Of a stretch of 64,000 nt of DNA, positions 1-8,376 are shown piece after piece. Below the pieces are notes generated by a model. That model was given only the letters and a program-made list of their open reading frames with translations, was not told where the DNA came from and did not search any database. The stretch covers positions 1 through 64,000 of the forward strand of contig NZ_JAMTCD010000002.1 in assembly GCF_025370255.1 (NCBI RefSeq). The letters are read 5' to 3'. Position 1 is the stretch's first letter, and each line of letters opens with the position of its first letter. A program made the position numbers and the translations under genes. Source of the DNA: Shewanella holmiensis (GTDB taxonomy: Bacteria; Pseudomonadota; Gammaproteobacteria; Enterobacterales; Shewanellaceae).

Positions 1-92
1 TGAGTTACAGACACCCACAGTCTAATTCATTTATCTCTGCTCAATTATGGAAGACCATAGCGTCAATCTAACCCATTGCCTGCCGCAGGGAT

Positions 93-384
93 GTTCAGGA
101 TGAACAAAATGTCGCGATCACATGGATGTGAAAGAGCGACATTATGTGCAGATAATCCAGCGAGACGCCGCAAGCGCATCCATGTGGGCTTAACCAAAAC
201 ATCCATGTTTTGGATACTCGCTGGCTCATCTGCACCCGAAATTTTCACATCTTCGATGTAACTTCATTCGTAACAATTCCATAAGAAAAGCTTGGATGTT
301 CGGTTTGAATTGAGGTCATCGAAAAAAAGGCTGTGAGCTTGGCATGGATGCCACGCTAGCTTTCGTTGGGCCATGGACGGCCCA
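93..384. repeat. Cluster of short palindromes with shared GGA/TGGA loops
   Basis: Six perfect or near-perfect hairpins are readable. GTTCA-GGA-TGAAC lies at 93-105. CACA-TGGA-TGTG (119-130) is nested inside AATGTCGC/GCGACATT (108-115 and 136-143). CCAAAACA-TCCA-TGTTTTGG is at 194-213, which gives a TGGA loop on the other strand. ACATC-TTC-GATGT is at 247-259, TGGCA-TGGA-TGCCA at 340-353, and TGGGCC-ATGGAC-GGCCCA at 367-384. The stems differ but most loops share GGA, which suggests a family of intergenic palindromic elements. A related ATGGA-loop hairpin occurs at 54786-54807. Confidence 0.55.
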
Positions 385-665
385 TCGGAAGCGTTAGGAT
401 ATTTTTTATATTAGGTGACAATGGCCGAAGCGGACTACATTTGAGGTTTAAAGCTGGATCGTACCCCATCGAAAATTATGCGCTTTTCAGCATTTTTCGT
501 CTGGGGCGCTGAGGGTTTCCAAAGGGCTTCTTTTGTAAAAAAAGCGTGCGTTTTGCCCCTTTGGTCTGGTGTGGGCGAAGCGCCACGACGTTAGTGGCCG
601 TAGGCCATATTCCAAACAAAAAGTGGGGCATAACCAATTCCAACGCAGCTAGACACTAAACCAAA

Positions 666-764
666 ACTGCTCACACTGCTCACACTGCTCACACTGCTCA
701 CACTGCTCACACTGCTAACTCTGCTAACTCTGCTAACTCTGCTAACACTGCTCACACTGCTCAG
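666..764. repeat. Tandem repeat, 11 copies of a 9-bp unit
   Basis: Eleven consecutive 9-bp units of the form (A/T)CTGCT(C/A)A(C/G) fill 666-764 exactly. Units 1-5 are ACTGCTCAC, unit 6 is ACTGCTAAC, units 7-9 are TCTGCTAAC, and units 10-11 return to the first type, the last ending in G. Because nine is a multiple of three, the array creates a spurious Ser/Val-rich frame on the minus strand, which I do not treat as a gene. Such arrays usually vary in copy number between strains. Confidence 0.9.
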
Positions 765-916
765 CCAAACATAAAAAATATAACAAACCAACATTACTTA
801 TCATGGTAAGTTTAGATTGTTTGTCATCAAGCATTTTATTTTTGTAATGGTGAAATAAATATCACCTTAAGCCTTTCTTTATCCTGTACCCAGAAAAACT
901 ATGCAAAAGGATTACT

Positions 917-1909
917 ATGCAAACTCGCACACTGTCAATGCTAGTCAAAGCAAGTCTGTTTACTGCCATTCCCATGTTGATGTTACCTGCTGCAGCCACA
1001 GAAAGAACAATCTCTGAATTAGTTGATGCCGTAAACGGTACCCCTGATAACCTCAGTCGCGATGCGGGTAAAAAAGTGAAATTACGCAATCATGCCAACG
1101 GATTTTGTACTTCTGGTGTGTTTAAGCCCAATCCTCAAATCACTGATACATTCGCGATTGAGTTTTTCACGCAAGCCAATATTGATATCGTTGCCCGTTT
1201 TTCATTAGGTGGCACCAATCCCCAATCATCAGATAAAACTGCAGGTCGCTTCATGTCACTAAAGCTAAATGGTGATACTGAAAGCCTACAGTTTGTCACC
1301 TCAAATGCCGAGGTGTTTTTTGCCAGTAATCTTGAGGATTTTTTTACATTTCAAACCAAAGTAAAACAAGGTAATGATGGCAAACAATGGTTGATTGACA
1401 ATAAACCTGATGCTAAGGCTTTTTTTGATTATATAAAAAAGCTGCCGCCGACGATCAGTTATGCAGACAACCGCTATTTTGGTGTCAATAGCTTTATGTT
1501 CAACTCAAAAAATGGTGCACCAGTTGCCGGAAGATGGATTTTTGAGCCAGCTAATGGCGTGATAACCGCATCAGCCGATGAGCTAGCTCAAAAGCCAGAT
1601 AACTTTTTACACAAGGAATTGATTGAGCGTATTAGCACGACACCAGCAACCTGGGATCTGTTTGTTCAACTTGCAGAAAAACAAGATAACGTCAATGATC
1701 CCACCATAGTTTGGCCTACCTCTAGACCACGACTATTAATCGGCCAAGTGATTATTAACGGTCAGCATGACGATGCAAAAGCCACGCTTGAGTGTGATAA
1801 AGGTATTTTTAACCCACTACAATTGCCTAAAGGCATAGCGCCGTCGGCTGATCCGATATTGAATGCTCGCTCCGCTGCTTATATTGAATCTTTTATTAGA
1901 CGTAACTAA
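917..1909 (+). CDS. Catalase-related peroxidase (SrpA-like)
   Basis: A 330-aa protein with an N-terminal signal peptide ending near Ala-Ala-Ala-Thr (residues 24-28), so it is probably periplasmic. It belongs to the short catalase-like SrpA group, heme peroxidases with the catalase core but without most of the full-length domains. The likely distal histidine is H59 in RNHANG. The proximal tyrosine is probably Y322 in the terminal R-S-A-A-Y-I-E-S-F, where R318 is the usual companion arginine. AAGGA precedes the ATG by a good spacing. It stands alone and ends at a strong hairpin shared with the convergent peptidase. Expected role: peroxide removal or peroxide-dependent oxidation; the substrate is unknown. 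Confidence 0.85.
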   Translation: MQTRTLSMLVKASLFTAIPMLMLPAAATERTISELVDAVNGTPDNLSRDAGKKVKLRNHANGFCTSGVFKPNPQITDTFAIEFFTQANIDIVARFSLGGTNPQSSDKTAGRFMSLKLNGDTESLQFVTSNAEVFFASNLEDFFTFQTKVKQGNDGKQWLIDNKPDAKAFFDYIKKLPPTISYADNRYFGVNSFMFNSKNGAPVAGRWIFEPANGVITASADELAQKPDNFLHKELIERISTTPATWDLFVQLAEKQDNVNDPTIVWPTSRPRLLIGQVIINGQHDDAKATLECDKGIFNPLQLPKGIAPSADPILNARSAAYIESFIRRN

Positions 1910-1926
1910 ACAACGCACCAGATAAA

Positions 1927-1958
1927 AAGCCTCCATCAACTTAGGCTGATGGAGGCTT
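1927..1958. terminator. Bidirectional terminator hairpin
   Basis: A perfect 12-bp stem, AAGCCTCCATCA (1927-1938) with TGATGGAGGCTT (1947-1958), encloses an 8-base loop. It lies between the converging genes ending at 1909 and 1985 and can serve both. Confidence 0.8.
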
Positions 1959-1984
1959 ATATATTGCCAATTGACTCGCGTTAG

Positions 1985-3205
1985 TTATCCAAGGTAAAAA
2001 GGATCATCAATCGATTTGGCGGGTAAGGTAAACCACTTAGCCCCATCTGCAGTCATGTAAAAATGATCTTCATGACGAATACCAAATTCCCCTGGTACGC
2101 ATAACATAGGTTCATTACTAAAACACATCCCCGCGGCTAAAGGCGTGCGATCGCTTTTCACCAAATATGGCCACTCATGAATATCTAAACCTATACCATG
2201 GCCAGTACGATGCGGTAATCCTGGTACGGCATAGCCAGGGCCAAAGCCTGCTTTTTCTAATACTTGTCTTGCCGCCGTATCAACATCACCACAGGGTAAA
2301 TCAACTTTAGCGATATTAAACGCCGCAAGCTGAGCTTGTTGTTCTAATTGCCATAATTCACGTTGACGGGCACTGGGTTCACCAAACACATAAGTACGGG
2401 TGATATCTGAGTTATAGCCTTCTAACTGGCAACCTGTATCAATTAGCACCGTATCATTTTTGGATAAAGCTTTAGGCGACTTAACGCCATGTGGATATGC
2501 GGTATCTTCGCCAAACAACACAATGCAAAAATAAGAACCACGACTCGCCCCCACTTTTCGGTGCGCAGCATCGATAAAGGCTGCCACTTCATCAGTTGTA
2601 ATGCCTTCGTGTAAAATACTGGCCGCAGCTTTATGCACCTCAAGGGTCATATTCATCGCCTGTTGAATCAACGCTAGCTCTGTCGATGATTTAATCATCC
2701 GACAACCTGCCGTAACCGTTTTAGCATCAACCAGGGTTAATTGTGGCGCGGCTTTAGCAATACCATTACTGATAAAATAGGATGTTGACTCATCGATGGC
2801 TAATTTTGCCCGAGTAATATCAAACCCCATTTGATTAAGCCTCGTCGCAACTAACACATAAGGACTTTCATCTTCATGCCAGGTATTCACCTCGCCTTTT
2901 ACCACCATGAAGCCCTGCAATGTATCAAGCTCAAAAGCTGGAGCAATATATTGCACCTTTCCAGTAGCCGGTAAAATGGCACCCACTAAGCGCTCGCTGG
3001 CGTACCAACGGGTTCCGGTAAAGTAATAAAGATTGGTACCCGCATTTAAGTAAACCGCATCAATACCTTGTTGCTGCATAATAAGCTGCGCTTTGGCGAT
3101 ACGCGCCTCAAACTCTGATAAGGCAATAGGTGCAACATCTTGAGTCATATTATTTAAGCCATCAAGGGCTTGTTGTGGACTAACACCGCCAATACCTATT
3201 GTCAT
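1985..3205 (-). CDS. M24 family metallopeptidase (Xaa-Pro peptidase)
   Basis: A 406-aa M24B peptidase of the prolidase/aminopeptidase P type, with an N-terminal creatinase-like domain (about residues 25-170) and a C-terminal pita-bread catalytic domain. All five metal ligands are visible: D256 (LIDTG), D267 (SDITRT), H336 (RTGHGIG), E365 (SNEP) and E379 (RHEDH). It should cleave peptides with proline in the second position using two divalent metals in the cytosol. It is divergent from a second, longer M24 peptidase at 3443, so the two share a 237-bp control region. Exact specificity (dipeptide or longer) cannot be decided from sequence. Confidence 0.88.
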   Translation of the reverse strand: MTIGIGGVSPQQALDGLNNMTQDVAPIALSEFEARIAKAQLIMQQQGIDAVYLNAGTNLYYFTGTRWYASERLVGAILPATGKVQYIAPAFELDTLQGFMVVKGEVNTWHEDESPYVLVATRLNQMGFDITRAKLAIDESTSYFISNGIAKAAPQLTLVDAKTVTAGCRMIKSSTELALIQQAMNMTLEVHKAAASILHEGITTDEVAAFIDAAHRKVGASRGSYFCIVLFGEDTAYPHGVKSPKALSKNDTVLIDTGCQLEGYNSDITRTYVFGEPSARQRELWQLEQQAQLAAFNIAKVDLPCGDVDTAARQVLEKAGFGPGYAVPGLPHRTGHGIGLDIHEWPYLVKSDRTPLAAGMCFSNEPMLCVPGEFGIRHEDHFYMTADGAKWFTLPAKSIDDPFYLG

Positions 3206-3310
3206 TTTTACTCCAATATAAAGTGAATAAGTAACTGATATCCTCTGTTCAAACTACCATATACAGGTGTTTGATGGGGGATAATAATACTATGTGTTGT
3301 ACGATTGAAA

Positions 3311-3320
3311 TTGTATACAA
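3311..3320. promoter_or_regulatory. Palindrome TTGTATACAA, candidate operator
   Basis: A perfect 10-bp palindrome in the AT-rich intergenic region between the two divergent M24 peptidase genes. Its form resembles operators of GntR-family repressors, but no regulator gene lies beside it, so this is only a candidate. Confidence 0.35.
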
Positions 3321-3442
3321 TATAAAGTTACAATTGGTTAGGTCAAGTTAAAATACAGTTAACTTGCAACATAACATCCGAGCTTGAGATAATCAGGCCA
3401 CGTTACTTTCTTGCTCAATCCTACCACTGGAGCCAACTCTTT

Positions 3443-5236
3443 ATGTCCCAATCAGCTGTTATTGCAGAACGTTTAAGCGCTATTCGCCAGCAACTTACCC
3501 TAGAAAATATCGATGCTTTCATTATTCCTCGCGCTGATGAATATCTCGGTGAATACGTTCCAGTGAGAAATGAACGACTTCGTTGGGCCACAGGTTTTAC
3601 AGGCTCTGCAGGCATGGCCATTGTGTTAAAAGACACAGCGGCCATCTTTACTGATGGCCGTTATACCGTTCAGGTTCCGCAGCAAGTTGACGGTACTTTG
3701 TTCCAGTATTTAAGCCTTACTGATGACCCTCAGATTGAGTGGCTAGTTGACACATTAGGCGCGGGAAGCAAAGTGGGTATTGATAGCCGTTTACATACCT
3801 TAGCCTGGTACCAACAAGCTAAAGCGCAATTTGATAAAGCTGACATTGAGTTAGTCGATGTAAAGCAAAACCCGATTGATGTGCACTGGCAAGATCGTCC
3901 ACAACTGCCAACCTCTCCTTTCACACTTTTCAGCCATGAGGGAGCAGGAAGAAACAGCCTAGATAAGCGTCAGCAAATAGGCGCTTTAGTTAAAAAACAA
4001 GGTGCTGATGTCGCGCTTATTGCTGCACTAGATTCTTTTTGCTGGTTACTTAATATTCGTGGCAACGATGTCCCTCGCTTGCCGGTGATTTTAGGTAGCG
4101 CATTACTCGCAACCAATGGCGACATGACCTTATTTACCGACCTAAGCAAAGTGCCTAGTGGTTTTACTGAACACGTAGGTCAAGGCGTAACAGTAAAAGA
4201 TGAAGCCGAACTGGCAACAGCATTAGCCGCATTAACAGGCGTAAAATTACTAGCCGACCCGCATTCAGCCAACGCATTTTCACAGCTGCAAGCTCAGGCT
4301 GCTGGCGCAAAACTGATTGCCGGACTTGATCCTGTTGCTTTACCCAAGGCACAAAAAAATGCTGCTGAGCTAGCGGGAATGAGAGCTTGTCATGTGCGTG
4401 ATGGCGTTGCCGTTTCACGCTTTTTAGCTTGGCTAGATAACCAAGTTGAACAAGGCATTATGCATGATGAGGCCGTATTAGCCGCGCAATTAGAGAGTTA
4501 TCGTTTACAAGATTCACTTTACCGCGAGCCAAGCTTCGACACGATTTCAGCTACTGGTCCAAACGCTGCGATGTGCCATTACAATCATAATAATGGCACG
4601 CCTAGCACCATGACAATGAACAGTATCTATCTAGTGGATTCTGGTGCGCAATATTTAGATGGCACTACGGATGTTACCCGCACAATTGCCATTGGCGATG
4701 TCAGCGACGAACAACGAAAAATGGTCACCTTGGTGTTAAAAGGCCATATTGCATTAGATTTAGCCCGCTTCCCTAAAGGCACTTCAGGTCAACAGCTTGA
4801 TGCCTTTGCACGCCAACACTTATGGCAACATGGTTTTGATTATGATCATGGCACTGGGCACGGTGTTGGTCACTTTTTAAGTGTACATGAAGGCCCACAG
4901 CGTATCGGTAAAAACGTCAACAATGTCGCTTTAGTACCTGGCATGGTGTTATCGAACGAGCCTGGTTACTACCGTACAAATGGCTTTGGTATTCGTATAG
5001 AAAACTTGGTGATAGTACAACACTGCGCGGCGTTAACTGGTAGCGAGCGTGAAATGTATGAGTTTGATGCAATTACATTGATCCCAATAGACGCCCGTTT
5101 GATTGACAAGTCATTACTCACTACAGCTGAAATCAACTGGTTTAATCAATATCACGCCAAAGTACGTGAAACCTTAACACCATTTATGCAAGGTGATGAT
5201 TTAAAATGGTTAAATAAAGTAACCGCGGCAATTTAA
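3443..5236 (+). CDS. Aminopeptidase P family protein (M24B, long form)
   Basis: A 597-aa protein in the long aminopeptidase P group (like eukaryotic cytosolic XPNPEP1), longer than the about 440-aa E. coli PepP. It has two creatinase-type N-terminal domains (about 1-130 and 155-310), the M24 catalytic domain (about 320-535) and a short C-terminal extension. Metal ligands are D399 (LVDSG), D410 (TDVTRT), H473 (GTGHGVGH), E506 (SNEPGYY) and E520 (IRIENL). It removes the first residue from peptides with proline at position 2. There is no signal peptide, so it is cytosolic. The start has only a weak upstream GGAG-like site. It is divergent from the M24 gene at 1985-3205 and ends before a good terminator. 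Confidence 0.9.
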   Translation: MSQSAVIAERLSAIRQQLTLENIDAFIIPRADEYLGEYVPVRNERLRWATGFTGSAGMAIVLKDTAAIFTDGRYTVQVPQQVDGTLFQYLSLTDDPQIEWLVDTLGAGSKVGIDSRLHTLAWYQQAKAQFDKADIELVDVKQNPIDVHWQDRPQLPTSPFTLFSHEGAGRNSLDKRQQIGALVKKQGADVALIAALDSFCWLLNIRGNDVPRLPVILGSALLATNGDMTLFTDLSKVPSGFTEHVGQGVTVKDEAELATALAALTGVKLLADPHSANAFSQLQAQAAGAKLIAGLDPVALPKAQKNAAELAGMRACHVRDGVAVSRFLAWLDNQVEQGIMHDEAVLAAQLESYRLQDSLYREPSFDTISATGPNAAMCHYNHNNGTPSTMTMNSIYLVDSGAQYLDGTTDVTRTIAIGDVSDEQRKMVTLVLKGHIALDLARFPKGTSGQQLDAFARQHLWQHGFDYDHGTGHGVGHFLSVHEGPQRIGKNVNNVALVPGMVLSNEPGYYRTNGFGIRIENLVIVQHCAALTGSEREMYEFDAITLIPIDARLIDKSLLTTAEINWFNQYHAKVRETLTPFMQGDDLKWLNKVTAAI

Positions 5237-5260
5237 GTCGATAAAATTTATCAACACACC

Positions 5261-5289
5261 ACGGCGATCCTCATCAGATCGCCGTTTTT
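5261..5289 (+). terminator. Rho-independent terminator
   Basis: ACGGCGATC (5261-5269) pairs with GATCGCCGT (5277-5285) over a 7-base loop and is followed by a T run. It ends the aminopeptidase transcript. Confidence 0.85.
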
Positions 5290-5335
5290 ATTTGATAAAG
5301 CGCAAGAACTATACAAACTCTATCCAAAAGTTTGG

Positions 5336-5467
5336 TATACTCCGCGCCCGTCAAAAACGAACAGTTATGGCATGAATATGCCAAGCTATGACGTGATATA
5401 TACACAAAAATGCCAACATCCCCGCCGAATAGACAGTCGGCTTGCTGCTTAATTAGGAACTGAAACC
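5336..5467 (+). promoter_or_regulatory. Putative promoter and structured 5' leader of the DEAD-box helicase
   Basis: An extended -10-like TGGTATACT ends at 5341, preceded by a weak -35-like TACAAA near 5312. The leader of about 120 nt contains hairpins GGCAT-GAAT-ATGCC (5369-5382) and GCCGA/TCGGC (5424-5441). The second sits just ahead of the TAGGAAC ribosome binding site. Long structured leaders are common on RNA helicase genes and may allow cold or autoregulatory control; that is inference. Confidence 0.4.
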
Positions 5468-6769
5468 ATGAAATTTGAATCTTTTAGCTTCGCACCTGAA
5501 CTACTCCGCGCGATCGCTGAATGCGGTTATCAGACAATGACCCCTATTCAGCGTCAAGCCATTCCAGCCATTCGCCGTGGTTCGGATGTGTTAGCCAGTG
5601 CCCAAACAGGTACAGGTAAAACCGCTGCATTTGCTTTACCTATCTTACAAAAAATGATGGAAAAGCCTAAAGATAGAATCGCCTCAAACACCCGCGTACT
5701 GATTTTAACGCCAACACGTGAATTAGCCGCTCAAGTTGCTGACAACATTACTGCCTACGGTAAATACATGGATATCAATGTATTGACCATTTATGGCGGC
5801 GTAAAAATGGACAGCCAAGCCGTTAAAATGAAACGGGGTACCGATGTGATTGTGGCAACACCAGGTCGATTACTAGAACACATTTTATCGTGTAACTTAA
5901 GTTTATCCCATGTCGACTTTTTAGTATTAGATGAAGCAGACCGCATGTTAGATATGGGCTTTAGTGCCGATATTGAAAAAATTATGCAAGCCGTGAATAA
6001 AAATCGTCAAAACTTACTGTTTTCTGCCACCTTCTCTACCGCGGTTAAAAAACTGGCGAATGAGATGTTAGACAAGCCTAAAATTATTGCGGCGAACGAC
6101 CAAAACAGTACCGCTGACACTATTAGTCAGGTGGTTTACCCTGTCGAGCAACGTCGCAAACGCGAGTTATTATCTGAACTTATCGGCACCAAAAATTGGC
6201 ATAAAGTCATGGTTTTTAGCGCCACACGAGAAGACTGTGACCGCTTAGTAACTGAACTTAATTTAGATGGTATTCCTACCTCAGTGGTTCACGGCGAGAA
6301 AGCCCAAGGTAGTCGACGCCGTGCATTACGTGAGTTTACGGAAGGTAAAATCCGCGTCTTGGTTTCAACCGAGGTGGCGGCTCGCGGCTTAGACATTCCT
6401 GATTTACAGTACGTTGTAAATTACGACCTACCTTTCTTAGCCGAGGATTATGTCCACCGTATCGGTCGCACAGGCCGTGCTGGAAAATCAGGTATTGCTA
6501 TCTCATTTGTAAGCCGTGAAGAAGAACGTACCTTAGCTGATATTGAAAAACTCATCGGTCAAAAAATTCGTCGCATTACTGTACCTGGCTATGAAGTGAG
6601 TAACCGCGAGTTGTTACTGAAGCAGATCCAAAAACGCCGCAGCTTTGCAAAAAGTAAGCAACGTGATGACGGCGCTAGCGCACAGATGATTGCAGAAAAA
6701 AGTATGCAAGGTCGACGTGTTACCGTGGGTAAAACCAAAGATTCGGTAAAATATAAAAAGATTAAGTAA
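5468..6769 (+). CDS. DEAD-box ATP-dependent RNA helicase, RhlE-like
   Basis: A 433-aa helicase with the full motif set: Q motif (about residues 22-30), AQTGTGKT (45-52), PTRELA, TPGR, DEAD, SAT, ARGLD and HRIGRTGR. The two RecA-like domains span about 1-370, followed by a short basic tail. The N-terminus and the ITVPGYE region resemble RhlE rather than SrmB or DeaD. It should unwind short RNA duplexes, probably in ribosome assembly or RNA turnover. Lysine-rich residues at the end (VKYKKIK) probably bind RNA. It is a single-gene unit with its own leader and terminator. Confidence 0.93.
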   Translation: MKFESFSFAPELLRAIAECGYQTMTPIQRQAIPAIRRGSDVLASAQTGTGKTAAFALPILQKMMEKPKDRIASNTRVLILTPTRELAAQVADNITAYGKYMDINVLTIYGGVKMDSQAVKMKRGTDVIVATPGRLLEHILSCNLSLSHVDFLVLDEADRMLDMGFSADIEKIMQAVNKNRQNLLFSATFSTAVKKLANEMLDKPKIIAANDQNSTADTISQVVYPVEQRRKRELLSELIGTKNWHKVMVFSATREDCDRLVTELNLDGIPTSVVHGEKAQGSRRRALREFTEGKIRVLVSTEVAARGLDIPDLQYVVNYDLPFLAEDYVHRIGRTGRAGKSGIAISFVSREEERTLADIEKLIGQKIRRITVPGYEVSNRELLLKQIQKRRSFAKSKQRDDGASAQMIAEKSMQGRRVTVGKTKDSVKYKKIK

Positions 6770-6795
6770 CTTCAATCTTGGTTGAATTAAGCTAT

Positions 6796-6826
6796 AAAGC
6801 GCGACCTTTGGGTGGCGCTTTTTTAT
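6796..6826 (+). terminator. Rho-independent terminator
   Basis: AAAGCGC (6796-6802) pairs with GCGCTTT (6815-6821), extended by ACC/GGT, and is followed by a T-rich run. It follows the helicase gene. Confidence 0.8.
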
Positions 6827-6841
6827 TATAAAAGCATATGG

Positions 6842-7216
6842 TTAGCCCATAAAAGTTACTCGCCGAATAAGACCATGTTCAACTTCATAGGCGGCAATCA
6901 CTTTGACACTTCTATCAATGTTATTTTCATCTTCACTGGCAGACTCAGCTAACTCATGGTCAACCAAATACTGGCCATGTACAATCCGGGTTAGTGATGT
7001 GGCATGTAAATATTTAAGCCCAGCAAACTTAGCAGCGTATTTTGCTTTTAAGATCTCCTTGCCCTGATATTGCAGCCCACCGACTAAAGTAAAAACTTCA
7101 ATTTCATCATGATAAGTAGCCACAAAGGCTTCAATATCTCTGGCATTGTAAGCATCTAACTGTTTGTCTATCAGTGCAATAGTCGCTAACTCCTGTGCAC
7201 TATAATCGCTTGGCAT
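6842..7216 (-). CDS. SnoaL-like / NTF2-like domain protein
   Basis: A 124-aa single-domain protein of the NTF2-like (SnoaL or steroid delta-isomerase) fold. The N-terminal helix IDKQLDAYNARDIEAFVATYHDEIEVF, given here only as its span (residues about 15-41), is the usual signature. There is no signal peptide. These cone-shaped domains bind small hydrophobic ligands; some are isomerases or hydrolases, many have no known activity. AAGGAA precedes the ATG. It lies 52 bp downstream of a 72-aa gene on the same strand, so the two are probably cotranscribed. Substrate unknown. Confidence 0.78.
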   Translation of the reverse strand: MPSDYSAQELATIALIDKQLDAYNARDIEAFVATYHDEIEVFTLVGGLQYQGKEILKAKYAAKFAGLKYLHATSLTRIVHGQYLVDHELAESASEDENNIDRSVKVIAAYEVEHGLIRRVTFMG

Positions 7217-7268
7217 CTATCATATTTCCTTAATGGTTAACCCACAAAAATCATTTATCTTCATTAAT

Positions 7269-7487
7269 CTATTTCCCATCTTTAACCAAAGCCATAATCT
7301 TTACCGCCTTTTCAAAATGGTCTAGTTGATGGGTTTGTATCCACCAAGTAGCCGCCTCCATTAACAGTTCAGGTTGATCATTTTTATTGGCAAAAAAGGC
7401 ATAAAAGGATAAGCCAACATTGTCACCTTTTTGCTGGATTTTACGCTGACACACGGCTATCACAGTTTTTCTTAATGTTTGACGCAT
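7269..7487 (-). CDS. Small conserved-looking protein of unknown function
   Basis: A 72-aa soluble protein that I do not recognise. Support for a real gene is the strong AAGGAG seven bases before the ATG at 7487, its place directly upstream of the SnoaL-like gene on the same strand, and a balanced composition. It begins with a basic helix (MRQTLRKTVIAV) and ends with a second helix rich in hydrophobic residues (HFEKAVKIMALV). Two tryptophans sit together near residue 48. It has no signal peptide, no membrane segment and only one cysteine. It is divergent from the peroxiredoxin gene starting at 7590. Confidence 0.55.
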   Translation of the reverse strand: MRQTLRKTVIAVCQRKIQQKGDNVGLSFYAFFANKNDQPELLMEAATWWIQTHQLDHFEKAVKIMALVKDGK

Positions 7488-7589
7488 TTTATCTCCTTGT
7501 TGTCATCAATTTTTACTATTGCTGAAAGTTTTTATTCCATCTTCTGGTCTATAGCATTAATCCACACTTTTACACTTTCAGGACACTGT

Positions 7590-8219
7590 ATGCTTTCTAA
7601 ATTAATCATCACTGCTGCGATAGCGCTTTCTAGTTTCATCACCATAGCCAAACCAATCGCAATAGATGAAAACAATATAAGCCCATTGCTAAACGGTCAT
7701 GAGATCCCAAACATCAGCTTGCAAACCGTTGAAGGTGAAGATGTTAATTTAAAAGAGTTAGTTAGCCATAAAAATACCGTATTGTTTTTTTACCGTGGCG
7801 GCTGGTGTCCGTTTTGCAACGTTCAAATGGGACAACTGCAAGCCATTGAATCTAAGTTGTTGGCAATGAATATCCAGTTAGTGGGTATTTCTCCTGACTC
7901 TCCAGAAAAACTCAAAGCTTCAATTACCAAAAATAAACTCAATTATCTATTGTTGTCCGATGAAAAAATGCAGGCAGCTCAATCATTTGGCTTAGCATTC
8001 TATACTAGTGATAAGGTCACAAAAATGTATCAGGCAAAGTTAGGGGTTTCTAACACCTTATTTAACCTGCCTACGGGGGAAGCGCGATTAGTGTTACCTG
8101 TACCTGCTATTTATATGAGCGACAAAACAGGTCTTATTCAATTTATGTATGCCAATCCAAATTACAAGGTGCGCCCCGCACCAGAGTTGATTTTATCGGC
8201 AGCCCGTTTACTAAAATAA
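7590..8219 (+). CDS. Peroxiredoxin-like (AhpC/TSA) protein, exported
   Basis: A 209-aa protein of the thioredoxin fold with an N-terminal signal peptide (about residues 1-20, ending near TIAKP). The motif GGWCPFCNVQ carries the predicted peroxidatic cysteine in a CPFC arrangement, followed by the Prx/AhpC beta-alpha pattern (LVGISPDSPEKL). It should reduce peroxides in the periplasm with an unknown thiol donor. A start at 7479 is possible on paper, but it adds 37 residues in front of a clean signal peptide and overlaps the divergent gene. The ATG at 7590 has AGGA upstream and fits better. Confidence 0.8.
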   Translation: MLSKLIITAAIALSSFITIAKPIAIDENNISPLLNGHEIPNISLQTVEGEDVNLKELVSHKNTVLFFYRGGWCPFCNVQMGQLQAIESKLLAMNIQLVGISPDSPEKLKASITKNKLNYLLLSDEKMQAAQSFGLAFYTSDKVTKMYQAKLGVSNTLFNLPTGEARLVLPVPAIYMSDKTGLIQFMYANPNYKVRPAPELILSAARLLK

Positions 8220-8376
8220 CCTAAACACTGTTTAAGGAAATAACCTCAAATTCCACCTCACTTCCATGCTCCACTTTGGGTATAACAACAGTATTTGTTA
8301 TACCTTTTTTTTGTGTTTATTTTATTTCCTTTTAAATATCCTTTGCTACACTTAAGCCATTCAATATTCTACAAAT

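Larger units (their letters stand above)
1..916. other. Non-coding region with hairpins and a tandem repeat
   Basis: No convincing gene is present before the ATG at 917. Open frames here lack a ribosome binding site and run through palindromes or the 9-bp repeat. The stretch holds at least six short inverted repeats between 93 and 384, several with a GGA-type loop, an imperfect inverted repeat near 520-565, a small GCCAC/GTGGC hairpin near 586-595 and a tandem repeat at 666-764. The promoter of the gene at 917 must lie in the AT-rich last 150 bases, but I cannot fix its -10 and -35 boxes. Confidence 0.6.

Noticed and set aside
666..764. CRISPR-like array
   Set aside because: Units are 9 bp, contiguous and without unique spacers, so this is a simple tandem repeat.
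591..794. Minus-strand open frame rich in Ser and Val (repeated VSSVS)
   Set aside because: It is a by-product of the 9-bp tandem repeat, with no ribosome binding site or family pattern.
7479..7589. Extended N-terminus of the peroxiredoxin-like protein
   Set aside because: It overlaps the divergent 72-aa gene and would hide a clean signal peptide that begins at 7590.
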